Source: Chloroflexota bacterium (lineage in GTDB: Bacteria; Chloroflexota; UBA11872). From it: a DNA stretch of 49,176 nucleotides. Below, one piece after another: positions 12,826-21,216 of the stretch. The notes beneath the pieces were generated by a model. That model saw nothing but the letters and a program-made list of their open reading frames with translations. It was not told the DNA's origin and did no database searches. A program made the translations under genes and the position numbers. The stretch covers positions 1-49,176 of the forward strand of contig JAJEDE010000006.1 of NCBI GenBank assembly GCA_022821645.1, in the 5' to 3' direction. How positions within the stretch are numbered: the first letter of the stretch is position 1; every line of letters begins with the position of its first letter.

Positions 12826-13478
12826 CCGTCAGTCGCCCGATCCGCGTCCTGCTTGTTGACGACCACGCAATGGTCCGAGAAGGCACGGCGGCGGTGCTGG
12901 CCAATGTCCCGGACGTTGAAGTTGTAGGAGCCGCCGGTGACGCAGCCGCCGCGGAGCGTGCCTGCCGGCGTCTTGCCCCCGATGTCTGTCTTCTTGACTT
13001 TCGTATTCCCGGCGGCGGGCCAGCGTTGGCTCGGCGCCTGGCACACATCGCGCCCGCGACCCGCATCCTGGTTGTCTCGGCCTATGGCCAGTCCGACTAT
13101 GTCCAGTCCATGCGCGACGCGGGAGTCGCGGGATACGTGCTGAAGAACCTGGACTCCGCAGGCCTTACGGACGCGGTTCGGCGGGTACATGCCGGACGAA
13201 CGTTTTTTCAGAAGGCGGCGAAGGCTGTGTCCGATTCCGGTGATGGACGCTCACTCGCCGAGCCGCTGACCATGCGCGAACTGGACGTCCTGCGACTGGT
13301 CGCCGAGGGCGCGTCTAATCGAGAGGCCGCGGAGTCCCTGGGCGTCTCAGCCAAGACGGTGGAGGCACACCTCAGCAGTGTCTACGGCAAGTTGAGGGTT
13401 CGCTCACGCACGGAAGCCGTGGTAACGGCGGTGCGCGACGGAATCATCTCCGTAGACCGGTCGGACCGCATCAGGTAG
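12822..13478 (+). CDS. NarL/FixJ-type response regulator
   Basis: A 218-residue DNA-binding regulator partnered with the upstream kinase. The receiver domain (about 6-125) has the acidic pair in VDDH, phospho-acceptor Asp59 (LLDFRIPGG), the Ser of VVSAYG and Lys of YVLKN. The LuxR HTH (about 150-210) reads LTMRELDVLRLVAEGASNREAAESLGVSAKTVEAHLSS, given here only as a landmark split across the helix pair. GTG at 12822 overlaps the kinase TGA by four bases. Its 3' end overlaps the convergent dehydrogenase by 75 bases. Confidence 0.95.
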   Translation: MTVSRPIRVLLVDDHAMVREGTAAVLANVPDVEVVGAAGDAAAAERACRRLAPDVCLLDFRIPGGGPALARRLAHIAPATRILVVSAYGQSDYVQSMRDAGVAGYVLKNLDSAGLTDAVRRVHAGRTFFQKAAKAVSDSGDGRSLAEPLTMRELDVLRLVAEGASNREAAESLGVSAKTVEAHLSSVYGKLRVRSRTEAVVTAVRDGIISVDRSDRIR

Positions 13479-14447
13479 CGATGTCGCGGTGATTGGTACG
13501 CGCCGGCGTGAACCCATGGCTTCATAGGCGGCATCGGCGAGTTGGACAGCCCGTACTCCGTCGTCAACCGCGGCCAAGGGCTCGCCGCGTCCGGCCGCGG
13601 CACTTGCAAACGCCCTCAGGCTTTCGAACTGTGCCGCGTCCGCCTCGTTCGAATGCGCGGATCCGGCTTCAAGCTCGTGACCTGTTCCAGTTTCACCACA
13701 CGGCAAGCTGCCCTGGGCGGTCGCGGTGATCGTGCCGTCGGTTGCAAGGGCGCGCCACGGGGCGCGGGCTCGGGTGCGGCCAAACTCGCCCACAATCACA
13801 CGTGCAAGTCCCCCGTTCGCGAAGCGCACGCCAACGGCCACGGTGTCCGCGAGGGCCGCCCGGCGCGTGTGACGCCCCCCCATGGCCTGCGCGTAGAGGG
13901 GCTTTGACTGCATGAGATAGCTGGCCAGGTCCAACGCGTGGTTTCCCAGCACGCCCATGACGCCGCCGTGCTCAGCCGTCCCCATCCAGGACTCGGTCAG
14001 CGGGTGTACGACGCACTCGACTTGAACGAATGTGGGACGCGGAATCCGGCGTCGAATACGACGCACGTCGGGAAGCGCACGCAGCCAAAAATGAACGGCC
14101 AACGTCGTGGGGGCTGCCCGTGCGTTCGCCAACACGTGCTGCGCGTCAGGGTGACGCAGGGCCATAGGCGGTTCAAGCAGGACATGCCGACCTCGTTCCA
14201 GCGCGTCTCGGGCTACTTGCGCAAGGCCGCCATACGGCGCCGATATGACGACGGCGTCTACATCCGCAGAACGAAGCGCACGCCCGGCGTTGTTGCTCCA
14301 TGTCCCAGCGTTCAAGTCAACGGCGCCCACTTCCGCACGTTGTTGATCAGCGTCAACCACGAAGCTCACCGAGGCGCCCGGCAACGACTTGATCAGTGTT
14401 CCGAAGGCGCGACCGGACTTGCCGTAGCCGATAATGGCAAACTGCAT
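13404..14447 (-). CDS. Gfo/Idh/MocA-type oxidoreductase with altered EKP motif
   Basis: A 347-residue protein with an N-terminal Rossmann fold (FAIIGYGKSGRAFG) and a Gfo/Idh-like C-terminal domain (GGVMGVLGNHALDLASYLM). Where active members have EKP, this one has LLEPPMAL, so the catalytic Lys is missing. The last ~30 residues (after MGSRRRVPI, where relatives normally end) are encoded antisense to the end of the response regulator, so the stop codon seems to have been lost and replaced downstream. It may be a non-catalytic or divergent NAD-binding protein. It is divergent from the LCP gene across 210 bases in which I see only a weak -10 box. Confidence 0.82.
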   Translation of the reverse strand: MQFAIIGYGKSGRAFGTLIKSLPGASVSFVVDADQQRAEVGAVDLNAGTWSNNAGRALRSADVDAVVISAPYGGLAQVARDALERGRHVLLEPPMALRHPDAQHVLANARAAPTTLAVHFWLRALPDVRRIRRRIPRPTFVQVECVVHPLTESWMGTAEHGGVMGVLGNHALDLASYLMQSKPLYAQAMGGRHTRRAALADTVAVGVRFANGGLARVIVGEFGRTRARAPWRALATDGTITATAQGSLPCGETGTGHELEAGSAHSNEADAAQFESLRAFASAAAGRGEPLAAVDDGVRAVQLADAAYEAMGSRRRVPITATSLPDAVRPVYGDDSVAHRRYHGFRA

Positions 14448-14616
14448 TCAGGAGTCGTTGGGATCGTGGCCGTCACGTTCAGCCTACTCGCCAGGGCTGG
14501 GCACGCCCGGGTTGGACGCCACGGGCGTAACATTATCCGCCGGCACTCCGCTTTGTAGGCCGAACCAACGATCGGAAACCAGCGGACTGCCCGATCTACG
14601 TATTGAATGGCTGTCG

Positions 14617-14622
14617 TATAGT
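14617..14622 (+). promoter_or_regulatory. Possible -10 box (TATAGT) for the LCP gene
   Basis: TATAGT lies 36 bases before the ATG at 14658. No good -35 match is seen at the right spacing, so this is a weak call in a divergent intergenic region (14448-14657). Confidence 0.3.
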
Positions 14623-14657
14623 GGGGTTTCTACTCGACATAACGTCGCAACTTCGCA

Positions 14658-15815
14658 ATGTCATCGGACTCTAGTCGCAGGCGACCTTCGGGTCGTGCCC
14701 ACCGACTCCGCCGCGCAGAGGTAATAAGCGTCGCTTCTGCCGGTGTCGTGTTCGTTGTGGTGGCTGTGCTGGGCGCCCTGGTCTGGATTCGATCTTCCGA
14801 TACGGCTACCTCGACCGTGCCTTCCACGCCAACCGCCGAGGTAATCGCACCTCGGTCGGCAACGCCGTTAGTGGCTGGACGAACGACGCACACACCCGCT
14901 CCGACGCCCGTGGTTGAAGCCACGGCAACACCCGAGCCACCAAACCCACTGGATTTGATCGCCGACTGGCCCGAAGACCAGCCGTTCAGCGTGCTGTTTC
15001 TTGGCCTTGACCGGCGTCCGGGCGAGGGGGGCGGTCGAACTGACGCGATGATTCTTGCCCACATTGATCCGGGCGTCAGAGCCGCGACTCTCGTTTCGAT
15101 CCCGCGTGACATCTGCGTCGCGAACTGCCGCACCGACCCATTTCGAATCAACTCCGTCTTGCAGGAAGAGGGTGCGGACGCTCTTCGTCGACGCGTTGCA
15201 AACCTCCTCGGCGTGCAGGTGGATTACTGGGTCACATTGGATTTCAATGGCTTCAAGCGCCTCGTTGACTTCTTCGGCGGCGTGTCCATTGAAGTCGAGT
15301 CGAATATCTACGACCCCGTCTACCCGAATGCCACCGACACCGGCTTTGAGCCGTTTCAGGTTGAGGCCGGGCCCAATCACTTCAACGGCGACAAGGCCCT
15401 GCGCTACGTGCGCACTCGGTATCAGGACGGTGGTTTTGCTCGTGAAGTGCGTCAGCAGCAGATGTTGCTGGCCTTGGTTGAGCAGGTGATTTCCCCGCAG
15501 ACCCTGGTTGAGTCGCCGGCCTTTCTGCGCGAGCTCAGCAACGCGTTCGAATCAAACCTGCCGCCGGACCTGGTGCCGTCGATGGCCAAGCTTGGGATGC
15601 GGATTGGCGCCGCTCGAACGGTGTCGGGCGCCATTCGGCCGGAGGGCAACCTGGTGCGCGAGGTCATCGCCGACAACGGCGCGTTTGTGCTTCAGCCCAA
15701 CGTACCGCTGATTCACGCGTACACGGCTGACCTGATGCGGCACAGCGAATCGCTCCCGCCGCCTGACGCGGGACCACAGGTTGAACTGGCAAACCGGCAG
15801 CAACCAGCTTCCTAG
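14658..15815 (+). CDS. LytR-CpsA-Psr (LCP) family protein
   Basis: Membrane-anchored phosphotransferase family that attaches glycopolymers to the cell wall or envelope. The 385 residues comprise a basic N-terminus, one transmembrane segment (about 22-44), a Thr/Pro/Ala-rich linker (50-95) and the LCP catalytic domain (about 108-260). The domain has FSVLFLGLDRRPGEGGGRTDAMIL, LVSIPRD and the C-terminal ALRYVRTRY block with its conserved Arg residues. The domain faces outward. A pyrophosphatase-like side activity is known in the family. It overlaps the convergent methyltransferase by four bases. Confidence 0.93.
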   Translation: MSSDSSRRRPSGRAHRLRRAEVISVASAGVVFVVVAVLGALVWIRSSDTATSTVPSTPTAEVIAPRSATPLVAGRTTHTPAPTPVVEATATPEPPNPLDLIADWPEDQPFSVLFLGLDRRPGEGGGRTDAMILAHIDPGVRAATLVSIPRDICVANCRTDPFRINSVLQEEGADALRRRVANLLGVQVDYWVTLDFNGFKRLVDFFGGVSIEVESNIYDPVYPNATDTGFEPFQVEAGPNHFNGDKALRYVRTRYQDGGFAREVRQQQMLLALVEQVISPQTLVESPAFLRELSNAFESNLPPDLVPSMAKLGMRIGAARTVSGAIRPEGNLVREVIADNGAFVLQPNVPLIHAYTADLMRHSESLPPPDAGPQVELANRQQPAS

Positions 15816-16654
15816 GGCCGTCGCGCGACTACGAATAGCTCCGACGGCTCATAGGCAACCTCGAGGAAACGACGCAACACGCCAGCGATCCGAGCCAGTT
15901 CCTGGCGGGTGTGAAGCAAACCGTCGGATGCTTCGTGTATGGCCCGCTCCAGGTCCCGCCCGTAGTTTGAGCCGGCCATCCGCCCCGCGACCCAGCGCGA
16001 TGCCGGTGACTCGGGTGGATCAGTCCTGGCGTCTGACCTGACGGGCGACGTAAGGCCGAGGTCGGCCAGATCCACCGGGAGACCGCGTTGCGACTCGGGA
16101 TTGAACCCTGCGACCACGGTTTTGAGTCCGGCTCCGCTCGTCAAGTATTCGATGAGCTCCCGGTCGTATGGTCGGACGTGGGTTGGGTCGCGCCAAAACT
16201 CGTGCGCGATGGTAGGGAGGCTGCCCGGATTTGGCGTGGCGACGACGAGTCTGCCCCCGGGCCGTAGCCGGTCGGCGGCAAGGCGAATCATGGCTTCTGC
16301 CTCTTGAACCGCCAGGTGCTCAATCACGTGGAACGCGGTGATTGCGTCATATGTGTCCGGCGTGCTCTGAAGGAAGTCCAGCGCATCGCCCTGGTGTACG
16401 GTCGGGCCGCCAACGTGCGCCAGCATTTTCGGGTCGTGGTCGATACCAACGACGCGGTGCCCCGCCTCCGCCGCCGCCCGCAGAAATTCCCCGCGCCCGC
16501 ATCCCACGTCCAGGAGATCGCCGGGTTCGGGAAGGTGCTGCAGGTACCAGATGCGTGCGCGCCGCACGGTTTCCGGCGAGAATCCCCGCTGTGCGTACCA
16601 GTCGGCCCCCATGCCTCGTCCAACCTGTCCATGTGCCGGGCGGAAGGCTAGCAC
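15812..16654 (-). CDS. Class I SAM-dependent methyltransferase
   Basis: 280 residues from GTG 16654. An ATG at 16612 (MGADWYAQRG) is an equally good start, giving 266. Motif I LLDVGCGRGEF and the acidic end of strand 2, VVGIDHDP, form the SAM site. FHVIEHL and RLRPGGRLVVATPNP are typical of the UbiG/Methyltransf_11 group. The C-terminal ~90 residues are not recognised. The substrate is unknown. Its neighbours (LCP protein, sugar genes) allow a role in surface glycan modification, but this is only context. Confidence 0.88.
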   Translation of the reverse strand: MLAFRPAHGQVGRGMGADWYAQRGFSPETVRRARIWYLQHLPEPGDLLDVGCGRGEFLRAAAEAGHRVVGIDHDPKMLAHVGGPTVHQGDALDFLQSTPDTYDAITAFHVIEHLAVQEAEAMIRLAADRLRPGGRLVVATPNPGSLPTIAHEFWRDPTHVRPYDRELIEYLTSGAGLKTVVAGFNPESQRGLPVDLADLGLTSPVRSDARTDPPESPASRWVAGRMAGSNYGRDLERAIHEASDGLLHTRQELARIAGVLRRFLEVAYEPSELFVVARRP

Positions 16655-16712
16655 CGGAAGCCGCGGTTCAACTTAGAATGCTCTCCGGTTCAAACCTACA
16701 GCGGCGGGCGCT

Positions 16713-17519
16713 ATGAACGACGACGTTGAGATCTTCTCGATCGGAACGGAGCTCGTTTCCGGCCTGGTTCTGGACACGAACTCTCACTGGCTAGCCGGCG
16801 AAGTGTCAGTTGCCGGCGGCGACGTTCGCCGGATTACGGCGCTGGCCGACGACATGGACGCTTTGATCGAGGAATTGCGCGCCGCCGTGGCACGCGAGCC
16901 GCGCGCGATTCTGACCACCGGCGGTCTTGGACCGACGCCTGATGACATGACGGTTGACGCGATTGCCGCCGTGGCAGGCAGTGATACGCATACGCCGTTT
17001 GAGGTGATTGAAGACTATGCCAAGCGTCGCAACATGACGATCGAAGAGGTGTCGGTCCCGCCGAGACTCAAAATGGGTTCGATACCGCGGGCATCTACCG
17101 TGCATCTCAATCCGGTTGGGTGGGCGCCCTGCTTTTCGACCGTGGTCGATGAGACGACCATCTGGTCGATGCCCGGGCCACCGCGCGAAGTTGAAGGGTG
17201 CTTCGAGACGCATATCCGGCCGGCGCTGCACGGAATGTTCTCCTCCCAAACCGCTCGAATGCGCGTATTCATCGACTCGTTCGAATCCGAGACTTCGCCG
17301 TTCATGCAGCGGGTAATGCGGGAAGTTCCCGTGGCCTATCTGAAGGCGTACGTGGGACAGTCGCGGGTGAATGGACTGCCGGTTGACATCGTGGTTCGCA
17401 GCACCGAGGGCGGCGATCCCAAGGTCCAGCTGGACGCCGCCTACGACCTCTTTTGCGCCATCGCGGCCGAGGCCGGGAAGACCGTAACGCTGGAACCAAC
17501 GGCGCCGCTGCGCGACTGA
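16713..17519 (+). CDS. CinA/MoaB-type molybdopterin-binding domain protein
   Basis: A 268-residue protein beginning EIFSIGTELVSGLVLDTNSHWLA, the CinA N-terminal signature, with TTGGLGPTPDDMTVDAIA and WSMPGPPREVE later. It contains only the competence/damage-inducible CinA N-terminal (MoCF_biosynth) domain; the C-terminal NMN deamidase domain of full CinA (about 410 residues) is absent. Proteins of this short form may act as ADP-ribose or molybdopterin-related pyrophosphatases. It lies 14 bases upstream of the aldolase/dehydrogenase fusion and is probably co-transcribed with it. Confidence 0.87.
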   Translation: MNDDVEIFSIGTELVSGLVLDTNSHWLAGEVSVAGGDVRRITALADDMDALIEELRAAVAREPRAILTTGGLGPTPDDMTVDAIAAVAGSDTHTPFEVIEDYAKRRNMTIEEVSVPPRLKMGSIPRASTVHLNPVGWAPCFSTVVDETTIWSMPGPPREVEGCFETHIRPALHGMFSSQTARMRVFIDSFESETSPFMQRVMREVPVAYLKAYVGQSRVNGLPVDIVVRSTEGGDPKVQLDAAYDLFCAIAAEAGKTVTLEPTAPLRD

Positions 17520-17533
17520 CCGGAATCACATCG

Positions 17534-19543
17534 GTGCGATCACGCTGGTCGTCGGAAGCCGCCGCCGGTCTGGACCCGCTGGCGCTGCGGGTTTATACCT
17601 CGCGTCTGCTGGGCGCCGAGCCTTCGCTTGTTCTGTTTGGCGGCGGAAATACTTCGGTCAAGCACGAGGTTGCGGATCCGCGCGGCGGCGTGCGGCGAAC
17701 GCTCACGATTAAGGGTAGCGGCACCGACCTAGCCACTATCCAGGCCGCTGGTTTCGCCCCACTCGCGCTCGACGAACTCACTCCGCTGCGTGACCGCGAA
17801 ACGCTTGAGGACGACGCCATGGTGGAATTGGTGACCCTGGCGCTGCTGGACACGCGGGCACCGCGGCCATCGATCGAAACGCTGCTGCACGCCTTTATCC
17901 CGCTGGACTGGATCGATCACAGCCACGCCGACGCGATTCTCACTCTGACCAATCAGACGGACGGCGCGGCGCGCGTGCACGAGGTTTTCGGCGATGCGGT
18001 TGGTCTGGTTCCTTATATCAAGCCCGGATTCGATCTCTCCAAGGCAGCCGCCGACGTGTATGACGCCGATCCGTCAGTCAGTGGCCTGGTGCTCGACAAG
18101 CATGGATTGGTGACGTTCGGCGAGAGCGCCCAGCAATCCTATGAGCGGCACATCGAGCTAGTGTCGCGGGCGGAAGCGCGGATCGCGCGGACGTGGTTTG
18201 GTCCGCTAGAGCCGACGGCCCAATCGAACGGTGACGCCGCCAATCTGGTTCTAACCCTGCGCGGCCGGCTGAGCCGGCGCCGACCCATGATTGTCCGGTC
18301 GGACACCAGCCCCAGGGTCCGCGCCTTCGTTGACCACGGGGACGTCTCGCGTTTCTCCCAGAAGGGTCCGGCAACACCCGACCATGTCCTGCGCACCAAG
18401 CGATTGCCCCTGGTCCTGTCTTCGGACGATCCCGCCGAGGCCCCTGGCGCCGTGGATCGCTACGAAGCGGCGTACGCCGAATACGTGCGGGAGCACGCCG
18501 ATCCAACCGACGATTTCAGGCACGATGCCGGCCCGCGCGTGGTGTTGGCGCCGGGCATCGGAATGTTCACCACCGGCCGTACGGCCGCCGAGGCGGATGC
18601 GGTGGCGCGGATCTATCGCCAGACCATGGACGTGATCGAGGGGGCGGAGTCCATGGGGGCGTATGCGGCGCTGCCGGCGCGGGATCTCTTCGACATCGAA
18701 TACTGGCCACTGGAGCTCTACAAGCTCAAGCTGGCGCCCCCCGAGCGGGAGCTGGCCGGGCGCGTCGCGCTTGTAACCGGAGCGGCCAGCGGAATCGGAC
18801 GCGCCACGGCCAGCCGCCTGGCAGGGGCCGGCGCCCACGTTTTTGTGGCCGATATCGACGCGGAAGGCGCCAGAGGGGCAGCGGTGCGCATTGCCGATGC
18901 CGAGGGTGCGGCCGAACCGCTGATCCTTGACGTGACCGACGAGGATGCGGTCACGGCGGCCATGCGGGCGATTGCGCTTGCGGTGGGAGGGATTGACATC
19001 GTCGTTTCCAACGCCGGCATCGCTGACGCGGCGCCGATCGACGCTTTGCCCCTTTCCGCATGGCAACGGAGCTTTGACGTCAATGCCACCGGACATTTCC
19101 TGGTGACTCGCGCGGCCGTTCGGGCCATGCGGCAGCAGGGCATAGGAGGCAGCGTGATTCTTGTGTGCACCAAGAACACGTTTGATCCGGGCCGCGACTT
19201 CGGGGCCTACAGCGCGGCCAAGGCGGCCCAGTTGCAACTGGGCCGCGTGCTGGCAATCGAGAACGGTGAGCACGGGATACGCGTCAATATGGTGAATCCG
19301 GACGCGGTGTTCGCAGATTCCCGCCTGTGGAGCGACGATCTCCGGGCGGGCCGCGCCGCGGCTCACGGCGTTGACGTTGACCAGCTTGAGGACTTCTACC
19401 GCAGCAGGAATCTCCTGCAAGCCCCGATTGGCGCGGACGACGTAGCTGAGGCCGTGCTATTCCTTGCAAGCGATCGTTCGGCGAAGACCACCGGTGCTGT
19501 TCTGCCGGTTGATGGCGGAGTTCGTGGGGCCTTTCCGCGCTGA
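17534..19543 (+). CDS. Bifunctional class II aldolase / short-chain dehydrogenase
   Basis: A fused enzyme of 669 residues, close to the usual ~690 of rhamnulose-1-phosphate aldolase/lactaldehyde dehydrogenase fusions. The N-terminal class II aldolase domain has GGGNTSVK (36-43) and the metal-binding His pair HSHAD (~127). The C-terminal SDR domain has VALVTGAASGIG (~411), NAGIAD and the catalytic YSAAK (~557). The first half would cleave a ketose-1-phosphate (such as rhamnulose-1-P) and the second oxidise or reduce the aldehyde product. GTG 17534 is chosen: upstream starts overlap the CinA-like gene and add unrelated residues. The exact sugar is unproven. Confidence 0.9.
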   Translation: MRSRWSSEAAAGLDPLALRVYTSRLLGAEPSLVLFGGGNTSVKHEVADPRGGVRRTLTIKGSGTDLATIQAAGFAPLALDELTPLRDRETLEDDAMVELVTLALLDTRAPRPSIETLLHAFIPLDWIDHSHADAILTLTNQTDGAARVHEVFGDAVGLVPYIKPGFDLSKAAADVYDADPSVSGLVLDKHGLVTFGESAQQSYERHIELVSRAEARIARTWFGPLEPTAQSNGDAANLVLTLRGRLSRRRPMIVRSDTSPRVRAFVDHGDVSRFSQKGPATPDHVLRTKRLPLVLSSDDPAEAPGAVDRYEAAYAEYVREHADPTDDFRHDAGPRVVLAPGIGMFTTGRTAAEADAVARIYRQTMDVIEGAESMGAYAALPARDLFDIEYWPLELYKLKLAPPERELAGRVALVTGAASGIGRATASRLAGAGAHVFVADIDAEGARGAAVRIADAEGAAEPLILDVTDEDAVTAAMRAIALAVGGIDIVVSNAGIADAAPIDALPLSAWQRSFDVNATGHFLVTRAAVRAMRQQGIGGSVILVCTKNTFDPGRDFGAYSAAKAAQLQLGRVLAIENGEHGIRVNMVNPDAVFADSRLWSDDLRAGRAAAHGVDVDQLEDFYRSRNLLQAPIGADDVAEAVLFLASDRSAKTTGAVLPVDGGVRGAFPR

Positions 19544-19564
19544 CGCGCGGACAGCTTCCAGGGC

Positions 19565-20158
19565 CTACGGAACGGCGGCGCCCGAGACGAGCAGCTCGCC
19601 GTCGGTAATCACCAGAGTCTCGATGGCGATGGGCAGGCGTGGCAGCCCGGCGTCGAGTGTGCTCTCGGCTAGCGCAAGGGCAAGGGACCGCACGAATCCC
19701 GGCGCATACATTTCGCCTACCTGGAATCGAGTGATCTCGGCCGTGCGCTGACTGTTCTCCGTCGTGACGGCAATGTCCAGGCGAAACGGAAAGCTCAGGC
19801 CCGCCGAATGCAGAATGCCTGTCAGCGCGATCGTGCCGGGACGAAACGTGAGTTGCATCTCGCTGATCGACCCGAATCCATGCTCCTGCTTACCCCAGTC
19901 ACGCACCAGGGCGGTTAGTTCGTCGTGGGAAAAGGCAACTTGCGCTGGAATCGAGCGACCCGCAAGGCGGGCTTGCTCCGATGTCTGGCCAAAGGCGTCG
20001 AGCTTGGCCTCCGCCCGCTCGCTCACGAGCACGTCTGGCTCCAGTCGTGCCAGATCCGAGATGTCGACTGAGCCGCGTGTGGCGAATACCCCAAGAACTA
20101 CAAGCACGCCGGCGAGTGCCAAGAGCAACCACAGACCGAGCACCAATGCACGACGCAC
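19565..20158 (-). CDS. Single-pass membrane protein of unknown function
   Basis: A 197-residue protein with an N-terminal signal-anchor (RALVLGLWLLLALAGVLVVLGVFA, about 3-27) and an extracytoplasmic domain of beta-strand character (FGSISEMQLTFRPGTIALTG; LPIAIETLVITDGELLVSG). The layout resembles YpmS/DUF2140 or LmeA-like lipid-binding proteins, but the similarity is by shape only. It starts at GTG 20158 and is divergent from galU across a 164-base region containing an inverted repeat. Confidence 0.7.
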   Translation of the reverse strand: MRRALVLGLWLLLALAGVLVVLGVFATRGSVDISDLARLEPDVLVSERAEAKLDAFGQTSEQARLAGRSIPAQVAFSHDELTALVRDWGKQEHGFGSISEMQLTFRPGTIALTGILHSAGLSFPFRLDIAVTTENSQRTAEITRFQVGEMYAPGFVRSLALALAESTLDAGLPRLPIAIETLVITDGELLVSGAAVP

Positions 20159-20202
20159 GCAGACTCACCTCACTTCGCCGCCGTGCTTTGCGCGACAGGG
20201 AC

Positions 20203-20221
20203 CGTGTATCGGCTATACACG
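20203..20221. promoter_or_regulatory. Inverted repeat CGTGTAT-N5-ATACACG, possible operator
   Basis: A perfect 7-bp inverted repeat with a 5-base spacer in the divergent region between the membrane protein gene and galU. Its symmetric, AT-containing form fits a dimer-binding site, and the position suits control of either gene. No regulator is assigned. Confidence 0.4.
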
Positions 20222-20322
20222 TCAGATCGTCGAACGACGCCATGCGTGACGCACGGCCAGCCGAGTCGTTGGTCTGCGTATGCTAGCGTCCGGTCGCCTG
20301 TGGTCCGTACGGTGGGTAGCCA

Positions 20323-21216
20323 GTGGACACCGTTGCCGCTCTTAGTCCCGTGCGCAAGGCCGTGGTTCCGGTTGCGGGGATCGGAACTCGACTGTTTCCG
20401 GCAACCAAGTCTCAGCCGAAGGAAATGCTCCCGGTAGGCCGGAAGCCTGTCGTTCAGTACGTGATTGAAGAGCTTCGTGCGGCCGGTATCGAGCAGATCC
20501 TGTTGATCACCGGCCGCAAGAAGGCGGCGATCGAAGACCACTTCGATGCCGATCTCGAACTCAGCCGGCTTCTTCAGCAGGCGGGCAACATTGATTCGGC
20601 CGATCTGCCGATTGCCGACGGCATCCGCGGCGTGTTCTATACGCGGCAAGGCACTCCCAGCGGGGTTGCCGACGCCGTGGGACTGGCCCGTGACTTTGCT
20701 GGAGGCGAGCCGATTGTCGTCGCATTCGGCGACACGATTATCCGCGGCGCCAACCTGGTGGCGCGGCTGATCGCGGCTCACGGCGAGAGCAAGGCCAGCG
20801 GCGCTGTGGCGGTTGAACAGATCGCGCAAGAGGACGCGTTCCGCTACGGCATCGTTGATGTGCGTGAGGTTGGTGGAGCCCTCTTCGCCGCAGACCTCGT
20901 CGAAAAGCCTGCGGCGGGGACTGCCCCGAGCGATCTGGCAATCGTCCCGCGCTACGTCTTCAGTCCCGAGATATTCGATGCGATCGAGGCCACCAGACCT
21001 GGATTGGGTGGCGAACGTTGGCTGACGGACTCCATCGCAATCCTGGCGCGCGAAGCGCCACCGGTTCGGGTGGTACCCCTGGATGCCAGCGAACGCCGCT
21101 ACGACATCGGCAACTTCGAGTCGTACTACCGCGCGTTCATTGACTTCGCACTCGCCGATCCACAGTACGGAGCAAGCGTTCGGCAGTACGTGAGCGAGCT
21201 TGGCCAACGACTGTGA
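20323..21216 (+). CDS. galU: UTP-glucose-1-phosphate uridylyltransferase (GalU-like)
   Basis: Forms UDP-glucose (or a related UDP-sugar) from UTP and the sugar-1-phosphate. The 297 residues show KAVVPVAGIGTRLFPATKSQPKEMLPV, the nucleotidyltransferase signature, quoted here as a continuous block of known positions near 12-38. Then come DGIRGVFYTRQGTPSGVADAV, AFGDTII with the metal-binding Asp, and a Lys in VEKP. GTG 20323 is the start. The TGA overlaps the following kinase GTG by four bases. Coupling to a sugar-1-kinase suggests the real substrate could be a uronic acid- or pentose-1-phosphate rather than glucose-1-phosphate. Confidence 0.9.
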   Translation: MDTVAALSPVRKAVVPVAGIGTRLFPATKSQPKEMLPVGRKPVVQYVIEELRAAGIEQILLITGRKKAAIEDHFDADLELSRLLQQAGNIDSADLPIADGIRGVFYTRQGTPSGVADAVGLARDFAGGEPIVVAFGDTIIRGANLVARLIAAHGESKASGAVAVEQIAQEDAFRYGIVDVREVGGALFAADLVEKPAAGTAPSDLAIVPRYVFSPEIFDAIEATRPGLGGERWLTDSIAILAREAPPVRVVPLDASERRYDIGNFESYYRAFIDFALADPQYGASVRQYVSELGQRL

